Positions 42,837-55,352 of a stretch of DNA of 64,000 nt are shown here, in pieces. The position numbers and the translations under genes were made by a program. The stretch spans positions 978,926 through 1,042,925 of the forward strand of contig FN649758.1 in the NCBI GenBank assembly GCA_000310025.1. The letters are read 5' to 3'. The notes under the pieces were generated by a model. It did not search any database, was not told where the DNA came from, and worked only from the letters and a program-made list of their open reading frames with translations. How positions within the stretch are numbered: the stretch's first letter is position 1; every line of letters starts with the position of its first letter. This DNA is from Ectocarpus siliculosus. Taxonomy: Eukaryota > Sar > Phaeophyceae > Ectocarpales > Ectocarpaceae.

Positions 42837-44878
42837 GGCGATGAAACCAAGGCTTAGCTGCACGTGGCCGGGCCCCATCCGGAGCTTGGCTTTGATCCCG
42901 CACCCGGCTTTGATGTTGTCGGTCTTGGTGACAACACCGAGGGTGCGCCGGCCGTCAGGGTCATACTTCTTGGCGAGGGCGATCGCCTCGGCGTTGGCGA
43001 AGTCGTCCATCGCCGGGATCACCACCAGGATCACCATGTTGTCGTTCTCGATGAACTTCTTCACGAGATTGACGGTCTCGGTGTGGATGTCCTGCGTGCC
43101 GTCGGGGGAATTGTGAGTGATGTCCGGCAGGTCGATCAGCGTCAGGGTCGGGCCTGAGGGCCGAATGATCTTGAGGTAGATCGGTTTGGCGCTCACGGCG
43201 GTGCCGTCGCCAGCGAGCTCGTTCGTGAGCCTCTCGATATCGGTTGAGATTTCATCGATGCCGATGATCTTGCCTTTGGAAAGATCGGCTTGGCCGCCGA
43301 TAACAGCGTGGGGCTCTGCCCCCGGAACAGCCACCAGGCTGAGCACCAGCGGCACCCTAGTTGTGATGTTTTGCCCACGAGGCAACTTCATGCCCCCGAG
43401 GGCTTCGAGCACGGACGACTTGCCGGCACTCTGAGCCCCGGCCACCACGACCCCCGGAATCTTGACCTCTTCGTTGTTCTGCAAGAGCGCTCGCAGCTGC
43501 TCGAGTGCCCCGAGCTCCCCACTGAGACGGTTCTCAATCTCATTGTCGATAGCGCCTGATGATGACATGAAGCTCGGTGTATGTAGAGATGGACTGCGTT
43601 GCGGACAGAATCGTCGACGTAGCTTGGAGGAAAGTCTGTGTATCCCGAGGTGCATGCTGTGGTGCTTGTGGGTCTCGTTGAACGGTGAGACGAAAGGTTG
43701 GAACCTGTGAACCGGCCATGTTGATCGGATAATTGGTGTATCATCTGGTGACTCTATCTGGCTCTATTTTTGTTCGCATTGATGTTGCCGTTGCCCAACG
43801 TCTCTAATGCGCAGGCTTCTCGAAAGTCATGGCGTGCCGTAGTTCAGTCTTAGCGAGGGCTGTAAGGGAATAGATACTGCACCATCCGGTGTACGTAGTG
43901 ACAATGACCTGGGCAAAAATCACAAGCTCCACACGCCGAGGACAATCGATTCAGGCATGCACTCACGGGATCATGATGACAGAGATTGCGTGCACGTGAG
44001 CACAACAAAAAAAACACCAATATCCACAAAAAGGGTCTGCAGCTTTCTCCTTTGGGGTTAGCCCAAACCCTCGCACTGGCATGAATCATTGCGTATAGGC
44101 TTTCTTCTTGTTCAAGTCCTTTCCAACTCAAGGGCGGACACAGCTGCGGACGCACTCGGCGTGTCACGACTGACGGATATGTGTCACGACTGACGGGTAT
44201 GGCACAAGAAGAACAGAGAAAAACACAGGGAGGCGTTTCGTTGTCAATCCCTGCTAGAAATAGACAACCATTGCTGGGGTATATATTGTAGATGGTATAT
44301 ATTGTAGATGCTGCAGTTTTCCAATCGGCGAAGCGCCCAGCGTTGGGTCAGCTCGACGTCGGCAGCGAGCACGAGTTCCTCGACCTACCGGAATCCCCCC
44401 CTCAACTCAGTAGGAGAGGTAGCAAAAGGAATCGAGATTGCCATGGCAACCGAAGAGGACCCCACAGCCTTGGGTGGTTTGGAGACGAGACTCTTCCAAC
44501 TGGTGTCGAAGAATGCGACCTCAGCGCAGTGGGCGGAATGGCTTCGAGCCCCCCTGGAGCACGCAGTTGCCGAGGGCGACAAGGACCTTGCGTTGGCCCT
44601 GCTGAAGGCCGGGGCGAACGGACGCGCAGGCTGGAAGGGTTGTGACGACCGCACTCTTCTCCAGGCGGCTGCCAAGGGAGGAGAGGAGGAGGTGGTACAT
44701 GTTGCTCGACATTGAAGGCATGGAGGAATTGGACGCAGCCTCTGGCAAGGGCAGGACTGCACTCCACCTTGCAGCCGCTGGTGGGCACACCGATGCGGCG
44801 CTTGTGCTGATGCTCGCAGGTGCCAAAGTTCATTTAGTCGATGGCAAGGGGTCAATTGCCCTGCACTACGCCATCTGA

Positions 44879-46305
44879 GCGGGCTCCCACACAATCTTAT
44901 ATATGGATTCACCTTTATAAAAGGGCAGGTTTGTTTAAGGCGTAGACAAAGGCGTAGACAAAACAAACCGAGGTTTATTGAAACAACTCGAATTGCCATA
45001 CTGTTTATATTGGGGTACCCGGAACGCATTGCGTACTGCGGGGCCCCCTCGGTCGAGAGGAGGAGTCGCATGTGTTACCATTCTGTTCAAGCCTTGTGTC
45101 CACAGAGTCTTAGCGTGCCAGAGAGAGAGTATCGCAGAGACAACTAGCGAGGTGGTCACAGAGAAGGCTTCTAGTGGTGTGTCAGCCTCTGGAGCTGACA
45201 GGAAGTGGAGTCTTTTCTTGCCTCCTCTTCCAGTTGGGAAATCGGGCTACCCGAGCTACAGCAGTCGTAACTGAGAACTCGGGGTCCCGAGATGTGACGA
45301 GAGCGGAGAGGAGAGCAAGGACGCCAGGCGCCGGCAGGCGTGGCATCTAGGGCGCAACACTGAGCGGTACGTGTGGTGATGTGATGACAATGTGGGATGA
45401 TGTGGGAAGAGAGCAAAACCCACAATGTGTTTTGGTATGTCAAAAAGGAGAGACACAACCCCAACGGAGTGTTCTGCACGTTTGCAAGGGGAGAGAGATC
45501 CCGCTGCTGCTGGGTTGATCCGCTGCTGCTGGGTTGATTCGGTGGCGTACTCAGTCACCCATGTCGCACATGATTCAATGACTAAACACATCAACCGGGT
45601 TAGGTGGCCGAGGTTGGTGGGCCTGCTTCGACAGCGCTGGCTGTCACGGCTGTTGCCACCGTGTACGAAGAGTACGCAGTCATGTGGATGACATTCATAC
45701 ACTCGCAAATACAGCAGTTGTTCCGCATCGATGCGGGAGAGAAAATTAACTGTGGGTTCTGTGGCGTTACGTTCACCATGTTGAACGTGGTTTCAATACC
45801 GGCTCCGCATCTAACGAGTGTGTGGTGGCCACAGCCAAGCAAGACAATACCCACAAACTATTATTGTTTGGTGTCGATACGCGATGGAAGTACATATACG
45901 AATGCTGGATCACATGGTGCGCTGTAGACGAGTGTATCATATGGACTAATCTGGCTTCAGATATGCGTTGCAGTCGTTTTGAATAACATAGGGTCCTGTA
46001 CACGAGTGTGTAGCACATAAGCTGGATTCAGATTTACGCTGCAGTCGATTAAAGCCAGAGATTGTGCAATTGCCAGCGAAGTATGTGGACACTACTTACA
46101 AAGTTACAATAAATTGTTGGAGACTTGCCGTGAGAATCGAGGCCCGATTCGACGGAATCCGTTGAAGTCCTCCCAGAGTACATACAATTGTACTGAGAAA
46201 GTTGCTGGACAGCACCAAGCATACCTTGACGCCAGCACGTTGTTGATTTAATAGCGATCAGTCGATCGTGGTATGATCATGAGTATGCATACAACAAGTA
46301 TTAAA
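44879..46305. other. Non-coding stretch within the ankyrin pseudogene
   Basis: No domain-bearing ORF. Two small tandem repeats: GGCGTAGACAAA (44939-44962) and GCTGCTGGGTTGAT(C/T)C (about 45505-45540). Confidence 0.4.
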
Positions 46306-47829
46306 TGCCGGAACCACACACATCAATAGTGTGTGGCGGCCGTGGTGGTGGGCTTGTTTTCGCAACAGCGCTACTCACCAGGGTTGTTGCCTGTGTGGCG
46401 ATTCACGCATGAATACATACATAGAGTATGAATGCCGGAACCACACACATCAATAGTGTGTGGCGGCCGTGGTTGGTGGGCTTGTTTTCGCAACAGCGCT
46501 ACTTACCAGGGTTGTTGCCTGTGTGGCGATTCACGCATGAATACATACATAGAGTATGAATGCCGGAACCACACACATCAATAGTGTGTGGCGGCCGTGG
46601 TTGGTGGGCTTGTTTTTCGCAACAGCGCTACTTACCAGGGTTGTTGCCTATGGGCGATTCACGCATGAATACAGAAAGTGTAAATGCCGGAACCACACAC
46701 ATAAATAGTGTGTGGCGGCCGTCGTTGGTGGGCGTGTTTTCGCGACAGCGCTACTTACCAGGGTTGTTGCTTGTGGGCGATTCACGCATGAATACAGAAA
46801 GTGTAAATGCCGGAACCACACACATAAGTAGTGTGTGGCGGCCATGGTGGTGGGCTTGTTTCGCGACAGCGCTACTCACCAGGTTTGTTGCCTGTGTGGC
46901 GATTCACGCATCAATACAGGGAATATGAATGCCGGAACCACGCACATAAATAGTGTGTGGCGGCCGTGGTTGGTGGGCTTGTTTTTCCCAACAGCGCTAC
47001 TTACCAGGGTTGTTGCCTATGGGCGATTCACGCATGAATAGAGAAAAGTGTAAATGCCGGAACCACACACATAAATAGTGTGTGGCGGCCGTGGTTGGTG
47101 GGCGTGTTTTCGCGACAGCGCTACTTACCAGGGTTGTTGCTTGTGGGCGATTCACGCATGAATACAGAAAGTGTAAATGCCGGAACCACACACATAAGTA
47201 GTGTGTGGCGGCCATGGTGGTGGGCTTGTTTCGCGACAGCGCTACTTACCAGGTTTGTTGCCTGTGTGGCGATTCACGCATCAATACAGGGAATATGAAT
47301 GCCGGAACCACGCACATAAATAGTGTGTGGCGGCCGTGGTTGGTGGGCTTGTTTTTCGCAACAGCGCTACTTACCAGGGTTGTTGCCTGTGGGCGATTCA
47401 CGCATGAATAGAGAAAAGTGTAAATGCCGGAACCACACACATCAATAGTGTGTGGCGGCCGTGGTTGGTGGGCTTGTTTGTCAACAGCGCTACTTACCAG
47501 GGTTGTTGCCTGTGTGGCGATTCACGCATGAATACAGAGTATGAATGCCGGAACCACAAACATCAATACTTTGTGGCGGCCGTGGTTGGTGGGCTTGTTT
47601 TCGCGACAGCGCTACTTACCAGGGTTGTTGCCTGTGGGCGATTCACGCATGAAATCAGAGAGTACGAATGCCGGAACCACGCACATCAATAGTGTGTGGC
47701 GGCCGTGGTTGGTGGGCTTGTTTTCGCAACAGCGCTACTTACCAGGGTTGTTGCCTGTGTGGCGATTCACGCATGAAATCAGAGAGTATGCATGCCGGAA
47801 CCACACACATAAATAGTGTGTGGCGGCCA
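46306..47829 (+). repeat. Minisatellite, 124-bp unit, 12 copies plus a partial
   Basis: TGCCGGAACCAC marks unit starts at 46306, 46433, 46561, 46685, 46808, 46930, 47055, 47178, 47300, 47425, 47546, 47669 and 47793 (partial). Periods are 121-128 bp. Units carry AGTGTGTGGCGGCC, GGTGGGCTTGTTTTCGC, CAGCGCTACTTACCAGGG and GATTCACGCATGAATA. Three-unit blocks 46685-47054 and 47055-47424 match each other better than neighbours, a higher-order repeat of about 370 bp. The unit carries no plausible protein. Confidence 0.97.
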
Positions 47830-48303
47830 GATATGACACACCAGAGGTTATCGACACACTTGCTGAGGTCGGGGCCGATATCGAAGGGCAAAGCTTGGTT
47901 GTGATCTAATGTTCTGGACAGCAGCACCGGTTCAAGGATTAACGCCGCTTCACGTCGCCGCCTACATTGACGACACCTGCCCCAATATGCTCGCACTTCT
48001 ACAGAAGGGAGCCAACGCTAACGCACGAGACGACGACGGGCGTGGGTCCCTTCTCCTGGTGTGCAATACCAAGGCGAGCTCGGTAGCTATGGCCGACCTT
48101 CTTCTGAGATGGGGCGCGGACGAGACGGCTGCCGACAACGATGGCAACACCGCTGCAGACCTCGTGAAAAGCGGTGCCGAGCCCAATAAGGGGCTGCAAC
48201 GGCTATTGGCGAACGTTCCGGCAGACAGGGCCTGGCGTCGGAGGAGTATGGTGGTTATGTTGTGTGCCCAGAGTGGAGACGCGGCAATCGTGACCCTCTA
48301 CTG

Positions 48304-51300
48304 ATTCTGTCCTGCCCCGACTGGTCGGGCTGGAGGAAGAAACACTATTTCAAGCGATCGTGCGGCTTTTGTAACAAGACGCGAGAAAAGGTGGGGCCAA
48401 TTACACTGTGGCGTATCGGTAACAGCCCGATCGAGTGCTTGTATATTTCCTAGGCTCGCAGAAGTTCCGTTCAGCCGTTCTTGTTCTGTTTGCTGGGCTA
48501 GCAGCCTCTTGGCGTGCAAAATTTCGGTCCGGTGAACAATGTCATGTCGTGCCCGACACCAACATTCGGTTGGTGAATCTCCTGTATATAGCTCTATTTT
48601 GTTTTTGTGTAGCACTCGTCGAAGCTTTTCTTCCCTTTTCTCGTCCCATTTTCCTGCTTCAGGAAGCTCTGACGTGCCCACTATGTTTGAGCAACAGACA
48701 ATCGTTGAGCTCTTCAATGGCACCACAGCTGTTTTTCCGAGACTGCAGAGTGGGCCATGTATATGTACAGAGCGGCGGGGACGTATTGCCTGGGGCGCTA
48801 TGCATGTTGTTGTGCAAACGGAAATGTTTAGGGATCGCCCTCGCGTTCATAGCCAATGTTCAATAGCTGCGCATGGATTGTATCCGGTGTCACATAAGCG
48901 GGGGAACTGTACCGTCGTATTGTGTCATGGGGGGGGAAATGAACGTGAAGCTGAACGCCACGATCCTCGTCGCAGTAAAAGCGGAGTGTAGCAGACGTTC
49001 GGGTTTGGCGGTTCGTGTTGCTAACTTTTTTTGCCTTTTACAAGCAGAAAATGAGGAAAAAATCGGCAATTCTTGTTTGTTTGCGTTTTAGCGTTTTCTG
49101 CGGATTCGGAGGTAAGTTCAGGGTTATTTGTTTTCTCGTTGTTAGGATTCGAGCGTTATTTCTTGTAATATTCGCTGTAGGACGGATTGAACTTCGTTGT
49201 ATGAGAAGTGTTGCGGTAGAGGGTTAGGCCAATCGATATGCATTTTGTGCGCTGTTTCTTGCGGTGAAGATGTGCTGATGGAGGATCGGAGATTATTTGT
49301 GGGAGGTTTTGTAGCGAGGGGCTGTCAAGAAGATATGTTTGGGGAGATGTTGCAGCAGGGGAGCTATTAAGGAGTCCCATTTTCTCGATGTTGGAGAAAC
49401 GGCTTAATCGGTCAAAGTTTCCTCTGCCCTGTTTAAGCGCTGGGTGTTTTTACCTTGTGTCTGTTTCGCAGTAACCTGATATTGTTGTAAAGCAGATAAA
49501 GACTTTGGAGGAAGGGTAGGGCATAGTTTGGTAAGACATGGTTGAGGCCTACGTGCTTCCCCAGCTCATTTGAAATAGTTCAATGAGATGACTCATGGTT
49601 TTGTGTGAGGACCTGGGAAGTACTAGTTTACGGGTTTTCCCGGAGTTATCCGCCCCGAGTCTTTGTGATGTGACTACGATGTAATGTTGATCTTTGCTGA
49701 GTACTTTTCCGAGCATAGTGCTTTATTTCTGGCTGCTTGAGAATTTGCTGTTGCGACCTCATCTCGAGAGGGGTGATTGTTAGGGCTCTAGTTAATTTCC
49801 ATGGTGGTTAAAGGAGGAAAAGTTGTGTGAAATTTGAATATTCCATAGGTCCGGAGGTGATATGATTAACCTGTGGGTATGAAAGATGGGTGGGTTCGGG
49901 TTTCTTGGTGATTTACCGGGCGATATGTACGCAGGGTGCGTAGATCGTATCTCGTACCGAGCAGGCGGGCAGTTTGTGTGAATTCGCTAGAGTGCGGATC
50001 TCCGAGATCTCCGGGGGTTGCGGTGTATGTGTGTGATGGACTTGACACGCGAGTCTCCTCTTGGTCTCGCCCCTGCCTCTCACTCTTTTTTATTGTTCAA
50101 GAAACTTGAGTCACTCCTTTGTGCAGAAACGCTCTCGACAACAGCCCGCAACGCAGAACACGCGCCGACACCGTCGTTGCCTGAACTACCGTTTTGTGTA
50201 CCCTCTTGTCTGTCTGCCTGAGCCTGCCTATGTTGGCCTCAAGCCATAGCGACATTACACAATTTTCTTCCGTGAGTTACTGTACTTCTGCGGCAACAGT
50301 GAGGAAGTTTTCAGGCCGCCTTCGAACCACACGAGTCCCCGAGCGCTCTGTGCATTTTTTTGTTTTTCTTTCTCGGCTTCCGTTGAGGCATGAGCGCATG
50401 AGATCTTCGAGAATGGCCCACGGGAAATTGACTCCCAGTATTTAGGTTTCGGTTCATGGAGTGGTTTGCTCTAATTGAAGACGTACGTATGTGATATTCT
50501 CAAAAACGCAATACTCTCGATCTGACCAATGACACACATCGACGAATACATAGAAGTTCAAGCGTCCAGAATGCGGGTGCCTCGACATGTGTCTCGAATT
50601 TCTTGGTCGATAATTTCGACAAAAAACGGGGCATCATGCCAATGCACGCGGCTTCTATTGGCGTACTCACTCCACGGAGTGTTGTGACACCAGATATGTT
50701 GAAAGCCATCACGGACGGGCGCAGCTGTTCTCGAACATGTCGACCGAAGATTTGAACAATCGTAGTGTTGCAGGTCCTGGTCGTGTGTGGGGATCGTGGG
50801 TGATCGTTTCGACGGACACTCACACCACTACGCAGGAGATTCGTATCAGTCGGTTGGCTTCCAACGCCTGCAATCAATACCGGACGCCGTAGCCAGATTG
50901 GTGAAGCGCCGAATACTCGGGAATTTGCGCGCCTCGTCATGGACCAATTACGGCCTTTGACCTTGTGAGGGACTCAAGTGTTTCCGGCGTGTCGTTAATT
51001 CCCAGAATCCCAGCCCAGTGATTTATGTCAATAATCCATGATCCGTGTACATGACAACACGCCCATTTTGGCGGGAGAGCGTGCTGCCTTCGGGTTATAA
51101 GGTGTGCGACGTGTGCCGAAGCAGAGAAGGGTCAATCCCTTGCACAGGCACGGAAGTGCATGGGGAGAAAATCACGACCCCCCCCATGGTCGATGGGAGG
51201 TACAGGCACACTCCGTACGAACATTTGACAGCGACCTGAATTGGTTGTTCCCCCAACTTGTCGGCTATGTCAATCCTCTTTGTGTTTTGAGCATTCTGTC

Positions 51301-51829
51301 AAGCCGGCGGGGACGCACCATCAACCTTTTGTGTTAGATCACGCTGTCTTGTCCGCCGGTGTCGACAGTTTCACCCCTGCATTGCGGCGTTCCCAGTATG
51401 CATATAGGTGATGTACATGATGACACTCCGTCCGTCTAAGTGTGTGCGTGTAGAGAGGGGGCACTTGTTCCCTCGGAAACCCTCGACCCCTCCACATGAA
51501 TGCCGCCGTTGGGGCTAGCGTTCTACACAGAGGAACGGAGGTGGTCATGGCATGTACGAGCCTCTGCGTCGAGGAATACTCCGCCTACATAGATGAACCA
51601 CGACAAATAACGAAAAAATACAGCCCCACCTGGCAACGAGTCAACAAGGAGCAAATACCAGCATGCACAGCAGTGACACTCGATGTATCAGCGGTTATTG
51701 TGTCCATAACCCCCCGCGATGTGACAGCAACAGCCAGTCAACAACTGCGGATACCAAATGCACGGCAGTGACGCCCAATGTGATGGCATTTCTTTTTTAT
51801 CATTTTCCCGAAGCAAGGTATTTCAAGTG
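48304..51829. other. Gene-poor stretch, no gene recognised
   Basis: No ORF here shows a recognisable domain on either strand and I could not build a phase-consistent exon chain. Upstream exons of the gatB-like pseudogene would be expected in the right half but were not identified. Confidence 0.4.
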
Positions 51830-54800
51830 CCACGCGCCTCCACATGGAGGAAGACTCGACGAAGACGAATCACCAGGGGGGCAGAAATGATCGCAGGCTC
51901 CACGCACTCCCTCGTGGTCGTCAACCGTGCCGACACCTCCTCTCGTGAAGATCGTGAGCGAGCCCAACATGAGGTCCGGAATCGAGGCCGCCGATTATGG
52001 GCGAGAGCTTCAGAAGGCGAGCCCTACCTAGGTTTGTAATGTCGTAGCTTGATGCGGGAAACGCTGGGGGTGTTTCGTAGCCGCCAACTTTGACTTTGTG
52101 TGCATGGAATGTTGGCGTTGGAACGCACACGTTGATGTGATTGATGTCCGTCTCGCACTCGGCTGTGGAAATGCTTCCAACCAATCTATTAGGCCGTATC
52201 AGGGAAGCCTCAACCCTCGGAATTCGCCCTACCGTATCACAGTGTTTGACCTCCAACAAAACAAGAGAACATGTTTGAGTCCCCCCCTCTCGCCCACATC
52301 ACGGCGAAGGTGCAGGCGCCTCAACGTCCGCTGATATCACTGCCGATGTCTCCACATTTCCTTCTGACCTAGTGCTCGGTTGCTCATAAAAATCCCGTCT
52401 TGGACTCTTGCCCTCCGCCAGGTGCTGCGGTATCTGGGCGTGCCGGACGGAAACAGGGCGGAGGGGTTCATTCGCCTCAACGAGAATGTCAACCTCAGGC
52501 CCAAGGGCGAAACATGCCTCAGTACCATGTATCTTGCTGCCGTAATGCACACGCAGAGAATGCACGCACGTCTTGTTGCAGGATTGCGTGAGGTCATTCG
52601 TCCGACGGCCCCAGCGAGAAAGTTGCTGTTGGAAGCGGTCACCGTAGTAGCTCTTCAAGAAATGGAACTCCCTCTATCGTCAAGAGGGGGGGACGGGAGC
52701 GGTGGGCGGGCGGTGACTTTCGAAGGTGAAACTGACACGCCGAAGCTGCAGCGGTTGTTAACACCCTCCGGTTCTTGTGAGGAGATCGCGCTTTCAGGTA
52801 GCTCAAGCCGACGCTGCAGACGGGGCGCAGCGGAAGCAGGAAGGCTTCTCCATTACAGCGAAATTATCTGTTGTTATCTTTAGCTAGCTTGCCAGCGGTA
52901 CTACTGCTGCATCAAGTACGAGTGTTGAAGACGTTTTTCGCGCTTGTGAGCCACCACATGTTCGCTGTTGTGCAGGTGGAGATCAAGAACCTCCACTCCT
53001 TCCGAGCGGTGCAAGAGTTGGTGGACTGTGAGATCATGAGGTAGTCCAGGTACCCACTTTATGAATGTTTTGGCTTCGCACAAAAGGTTTCGACGATTCT
53101 TCTACTCTCGAGCACTCCGGAAAAGACGTGCCGGCATATTCCCGCTCTCGCCTCAACATTAGTTTCTCGCTGTTTACTGTTTTCTTGAACAAGCTGAGCG
53201 TTTGGGCGAGGGTCCTGCCCGACTCCAGATAACTCCGTGCGGACCAGCCAGCCTCACACATTCTCGAGTGGAAGCTGCTCTCCTGTGCACTAGCTGTTCG
53301 ATTTCCGGAGAGTTCAGCGTAGGTCTGACAAGCTTGAGACAACAGATCTTAGTTCCTCCGTACCATGGTGTAAAACGACTGCAGGTAGCAGTCGTAGAGA
53401 TGTAAATACCCAGGTTGATTTTCTAACTTTGATACTCCACCTTTTGTGTGTTTCCTTCGGTACTGGCTTTCTTTGCCACAGGTGTTACGAGACAAATGAG
53501 GTCATCCGGCAGGAGACGATATTGTCGGTCGAGAAGAAGAGAGCGGCCCAGATCATGCGCATCAAGGCGGGTAAGATAGCCTGACATTCGCACCAGCAAG
53601 CATCATCGACAAGGTGCTCGCTTTCGGCCGAGGGTATCACCCGCGCCCAAAAGCTATTCGCATGTCTTCAGTGTTCCGCAAGCACCATCGACCACCCTGT
53701 GTCATACAAAACAAACCAACAAGACGCGTAAGTTTCTCGGTTGAAGGCAGTAGGCCAGTCTTGTCTTGGCCTTCTTATTCGTGCTAGTGCCGCTCCGCAC
53801 AAGTGCGGTCTCGAAAACTGTCACCAATGCCGTCTCGAGGGTTGTTTTGATTCGATGCCCCCGAAAAGCTGAGCCGTTGCCTGTTTTCTTTTGCGTACAT
53901 GATTGAACGACTCCAAGAGCTGTGGAACAATGACAGCAACCGCTCACGAACGTTGACGCTCTACAGTAGAGACATGAATACCGGCATCCTGTTCTTCGGC
54001 CAGATCCATCCCTCCACCCGGTACGCACCCTCCCGTCCACACGGACTCTACGCCCTGTCGTGCGGGTCAACTTGTGATCCTCCAGGCGAAACGGGCTACC
54101 GCTACTTCCCCGAGCCAGACATCCCACCGCTCGCGCTGCCGGCGGAGTTACTACAGAAATGGCGTTCCGAGCTCTGCGAGTCGCCCGGTACGTCCCTTTC
54201 CTCCCCGCACACAAGCGCAGCAGCGGGCGTTGTGCGGACACCTTGATGGCGAAATGGGGCCGAATAGTCGTTGTCCAGGGTAGAGGTGTAAGCCGGGCTG
54301 TACGGTGGTTCAAGCGTCTTGCCTGTGTGAACTCGAATCTTCAACACTGTACCTCCTTCTCCGCCCTCCTCTCACGCCTTCATATGTACTGCACACCGGG
54401 TAGTAGGGAGGCAACTAGCTCTGGCTGGCACAAGTGTATCCATGCCGGAACAAGCGGATGGCAGTTTTTTTTGTTTGCACGGAGTGTGGCAAACATGACG
54501 AAGGGGTCCATAATGTTAATGTTGGGAGGTTTCTTCAAGACCTCGAGGGTATCAAGGCCGGTTCGAGCAAACAACGGAAGAGGTGAGCCGCCCATGCACC
54601 CAACACATCACGCTCCACTCCCTGTTCGCTAATACACCCATTCTCGTCATGTCCGATATTCGGGTACTGGGGCGGGGGGGAAGCGGGTTCTCTCACTGCT
54701 TCTCGACAGTCGGAAAGAGGGAGAGGTACCAGTCGGAGCTCGGGCTGTCGGAAGAGGACGCTGCCGCTCTGTCGGACGAGCGGTCCGTGGCGTTCTACTT

Positions 54801-54881
54801 CGAGGAGGCGGTAGGGGCGGGGTCGGACCCCGGGGAGTTTTGCAAGTGGCTCATCGGGGACATCACCGGTTCCCTCAACAG
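51830..54881 (+). pseudogene. gatB: gatB-like gene (Glu-tRNA(Gln) amidotransferase subunit B), decayed at the 5' side
   Basis: Segments match GatB in order. About 51838-52016: LHMEED, then after a shift [13 protein letters not shown], then after a second shift [21 protein letters not shown]. From 52422: VLRYLGVPDGNRAEGF and NVNLRPKG. Then four phase-consistent exons: 52976-53040 (VEIKNLHSFRAVQ), 53482-53570 (NEVIRQET), 54086-54187 (YRYFPEPDIPPL) and 54710-54881 (YQSELGLSEED; YFEEAV; CKWLIGDI). GatB helps convert Glu-tRNA(Gln) to Gln-tRNA(Gln) in organelles. The first block holds two frameshifts within 60 bp, the donor after GRELQK reads GCGAGC rather than GTGAGC, and no N-terminal GLEVHVQ region or C-terminal tail was found. 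I call it a pseudogene; a functional copy should exist elsewhere. Confidence 0.75.
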
Positions 54882-55352
54882 GTGGAGAAATGTTTCCTCC
54901 GTATGTCGCAGGATGGGTGCAGCTGTTCCGGTGTTTCGCAAAAGTGCAGGTGAACGCACCAGGTAGCTTTTATGATCGCATTGCCCCACATCCAAGAGGG
55001 TGTTGTCGAAACCGGACCGACAAGTGGAAGGAAATCTAGCTCTCCACGAGACCGTTCTAAAAGCACCTTTTCGGTAGTTGGCTCGAGTTGTGTCGGGCTT
55101 GTCTGTGCAATGTTCGATTTGTAGGCCTTGTTTGAGGGGCATATTCAGGCTTCTAGCCGATATTCGCTAACGTTTGGGGGGTTATCATGTCACCAATCGC
55201 CCCCCCTCCGCGCGCGCTCCCTCACGGCCATCTCCATGGCGTACAATGACTTGGGTCTCTCTGACAAAGGTTTTTCGCTACTACGTACGTTTTGTCCCTC
55301 TTCACTTTCTTGTGCCACATGCATGCGATGTCAACTCAAGATCTACCCTGAT

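Larger units (their letters stand above)
31321..43568 (-). pseudogene. Dynamin-related large GTPase gene, exon 1 frameshifted, copia element in intron 2
   Basis: Four minus-strand exons: 43568-42653, 40562-40305, 32609-32043 and 31581-31321, all joining in phase 0. Without the extra 7 bp in exon 1 they total 665 codons including the stop, a normal length for Mx/DRP-type dynamins. The GTPase domain shows G1 GAQSAGKSS (residues 44-52), switch threonine in TTRVP (69-73), G3 DLPD (146-149) and G4 TKTD (214-217). Stalk helices follow in exons 1-3 and a GTPase effector domain with a Lys/Glu-rich end in exon 4. A tandem ATTGTCA duplication (42823-42836) shifts the frame, stopping translation after about 253 residues. 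The invariant G3 glycine is Asp. No PH domain or Pro-rich tail. Family membranes roles are fission and remodelling. It could be a recent pseudogene, an allele or an assembly error; downstream exons remain open. Confidence 0.82.
44443..48303 (+). pseudogene. Ankyrin-repeat protein pseudogene, split by a minisatellite
   Basis: Two coding islands. The first, 44443-44878, starts ATG and reads FQLVSKNATSAQWAEWLRA, then ankyrin units (RTLLQAAAKGGEEEVV; RTALHLAAAGGHTDAALVL). It needs a frame change near 44700, where GTACATG leads to a stop in one frame and MLLDIEG continues in another. The second, about 47829-48303, holds VGADIEG, then after another shift and a stop LTPLHVAAYIDD, LLRWGADETAADNDG and the tail PADRAWRRR. 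Both ends match the large brown-algal ankyrin family as I know it. Two or more frameshifts, a stop at 44876-44878 and the array between the islands make an intact product unlikely. Such proteins act by protein-protein contacts; the role of this family is unknown. Confidence 0.75.

Noticed and set aside
42807-42850. A tiny intron explaining the dynamin frame change
   Set aside because: There is no GT..AG pair in the 14 bases, and a perfect 7-bp tandem duplication explains it exactly.
46306-47829. Regularly spaced repeats resembling a CRISPR array
   Set aside because: The whole 124-bp unit is repeated, with no unique spacers, in a eukaryotic context; it is a minisatellite.
51838-51960. Introns explaining the two frame changes in the gatB-like block
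   Set aside because: The conserved residues on each side are only a few bases apart, too short for introns.
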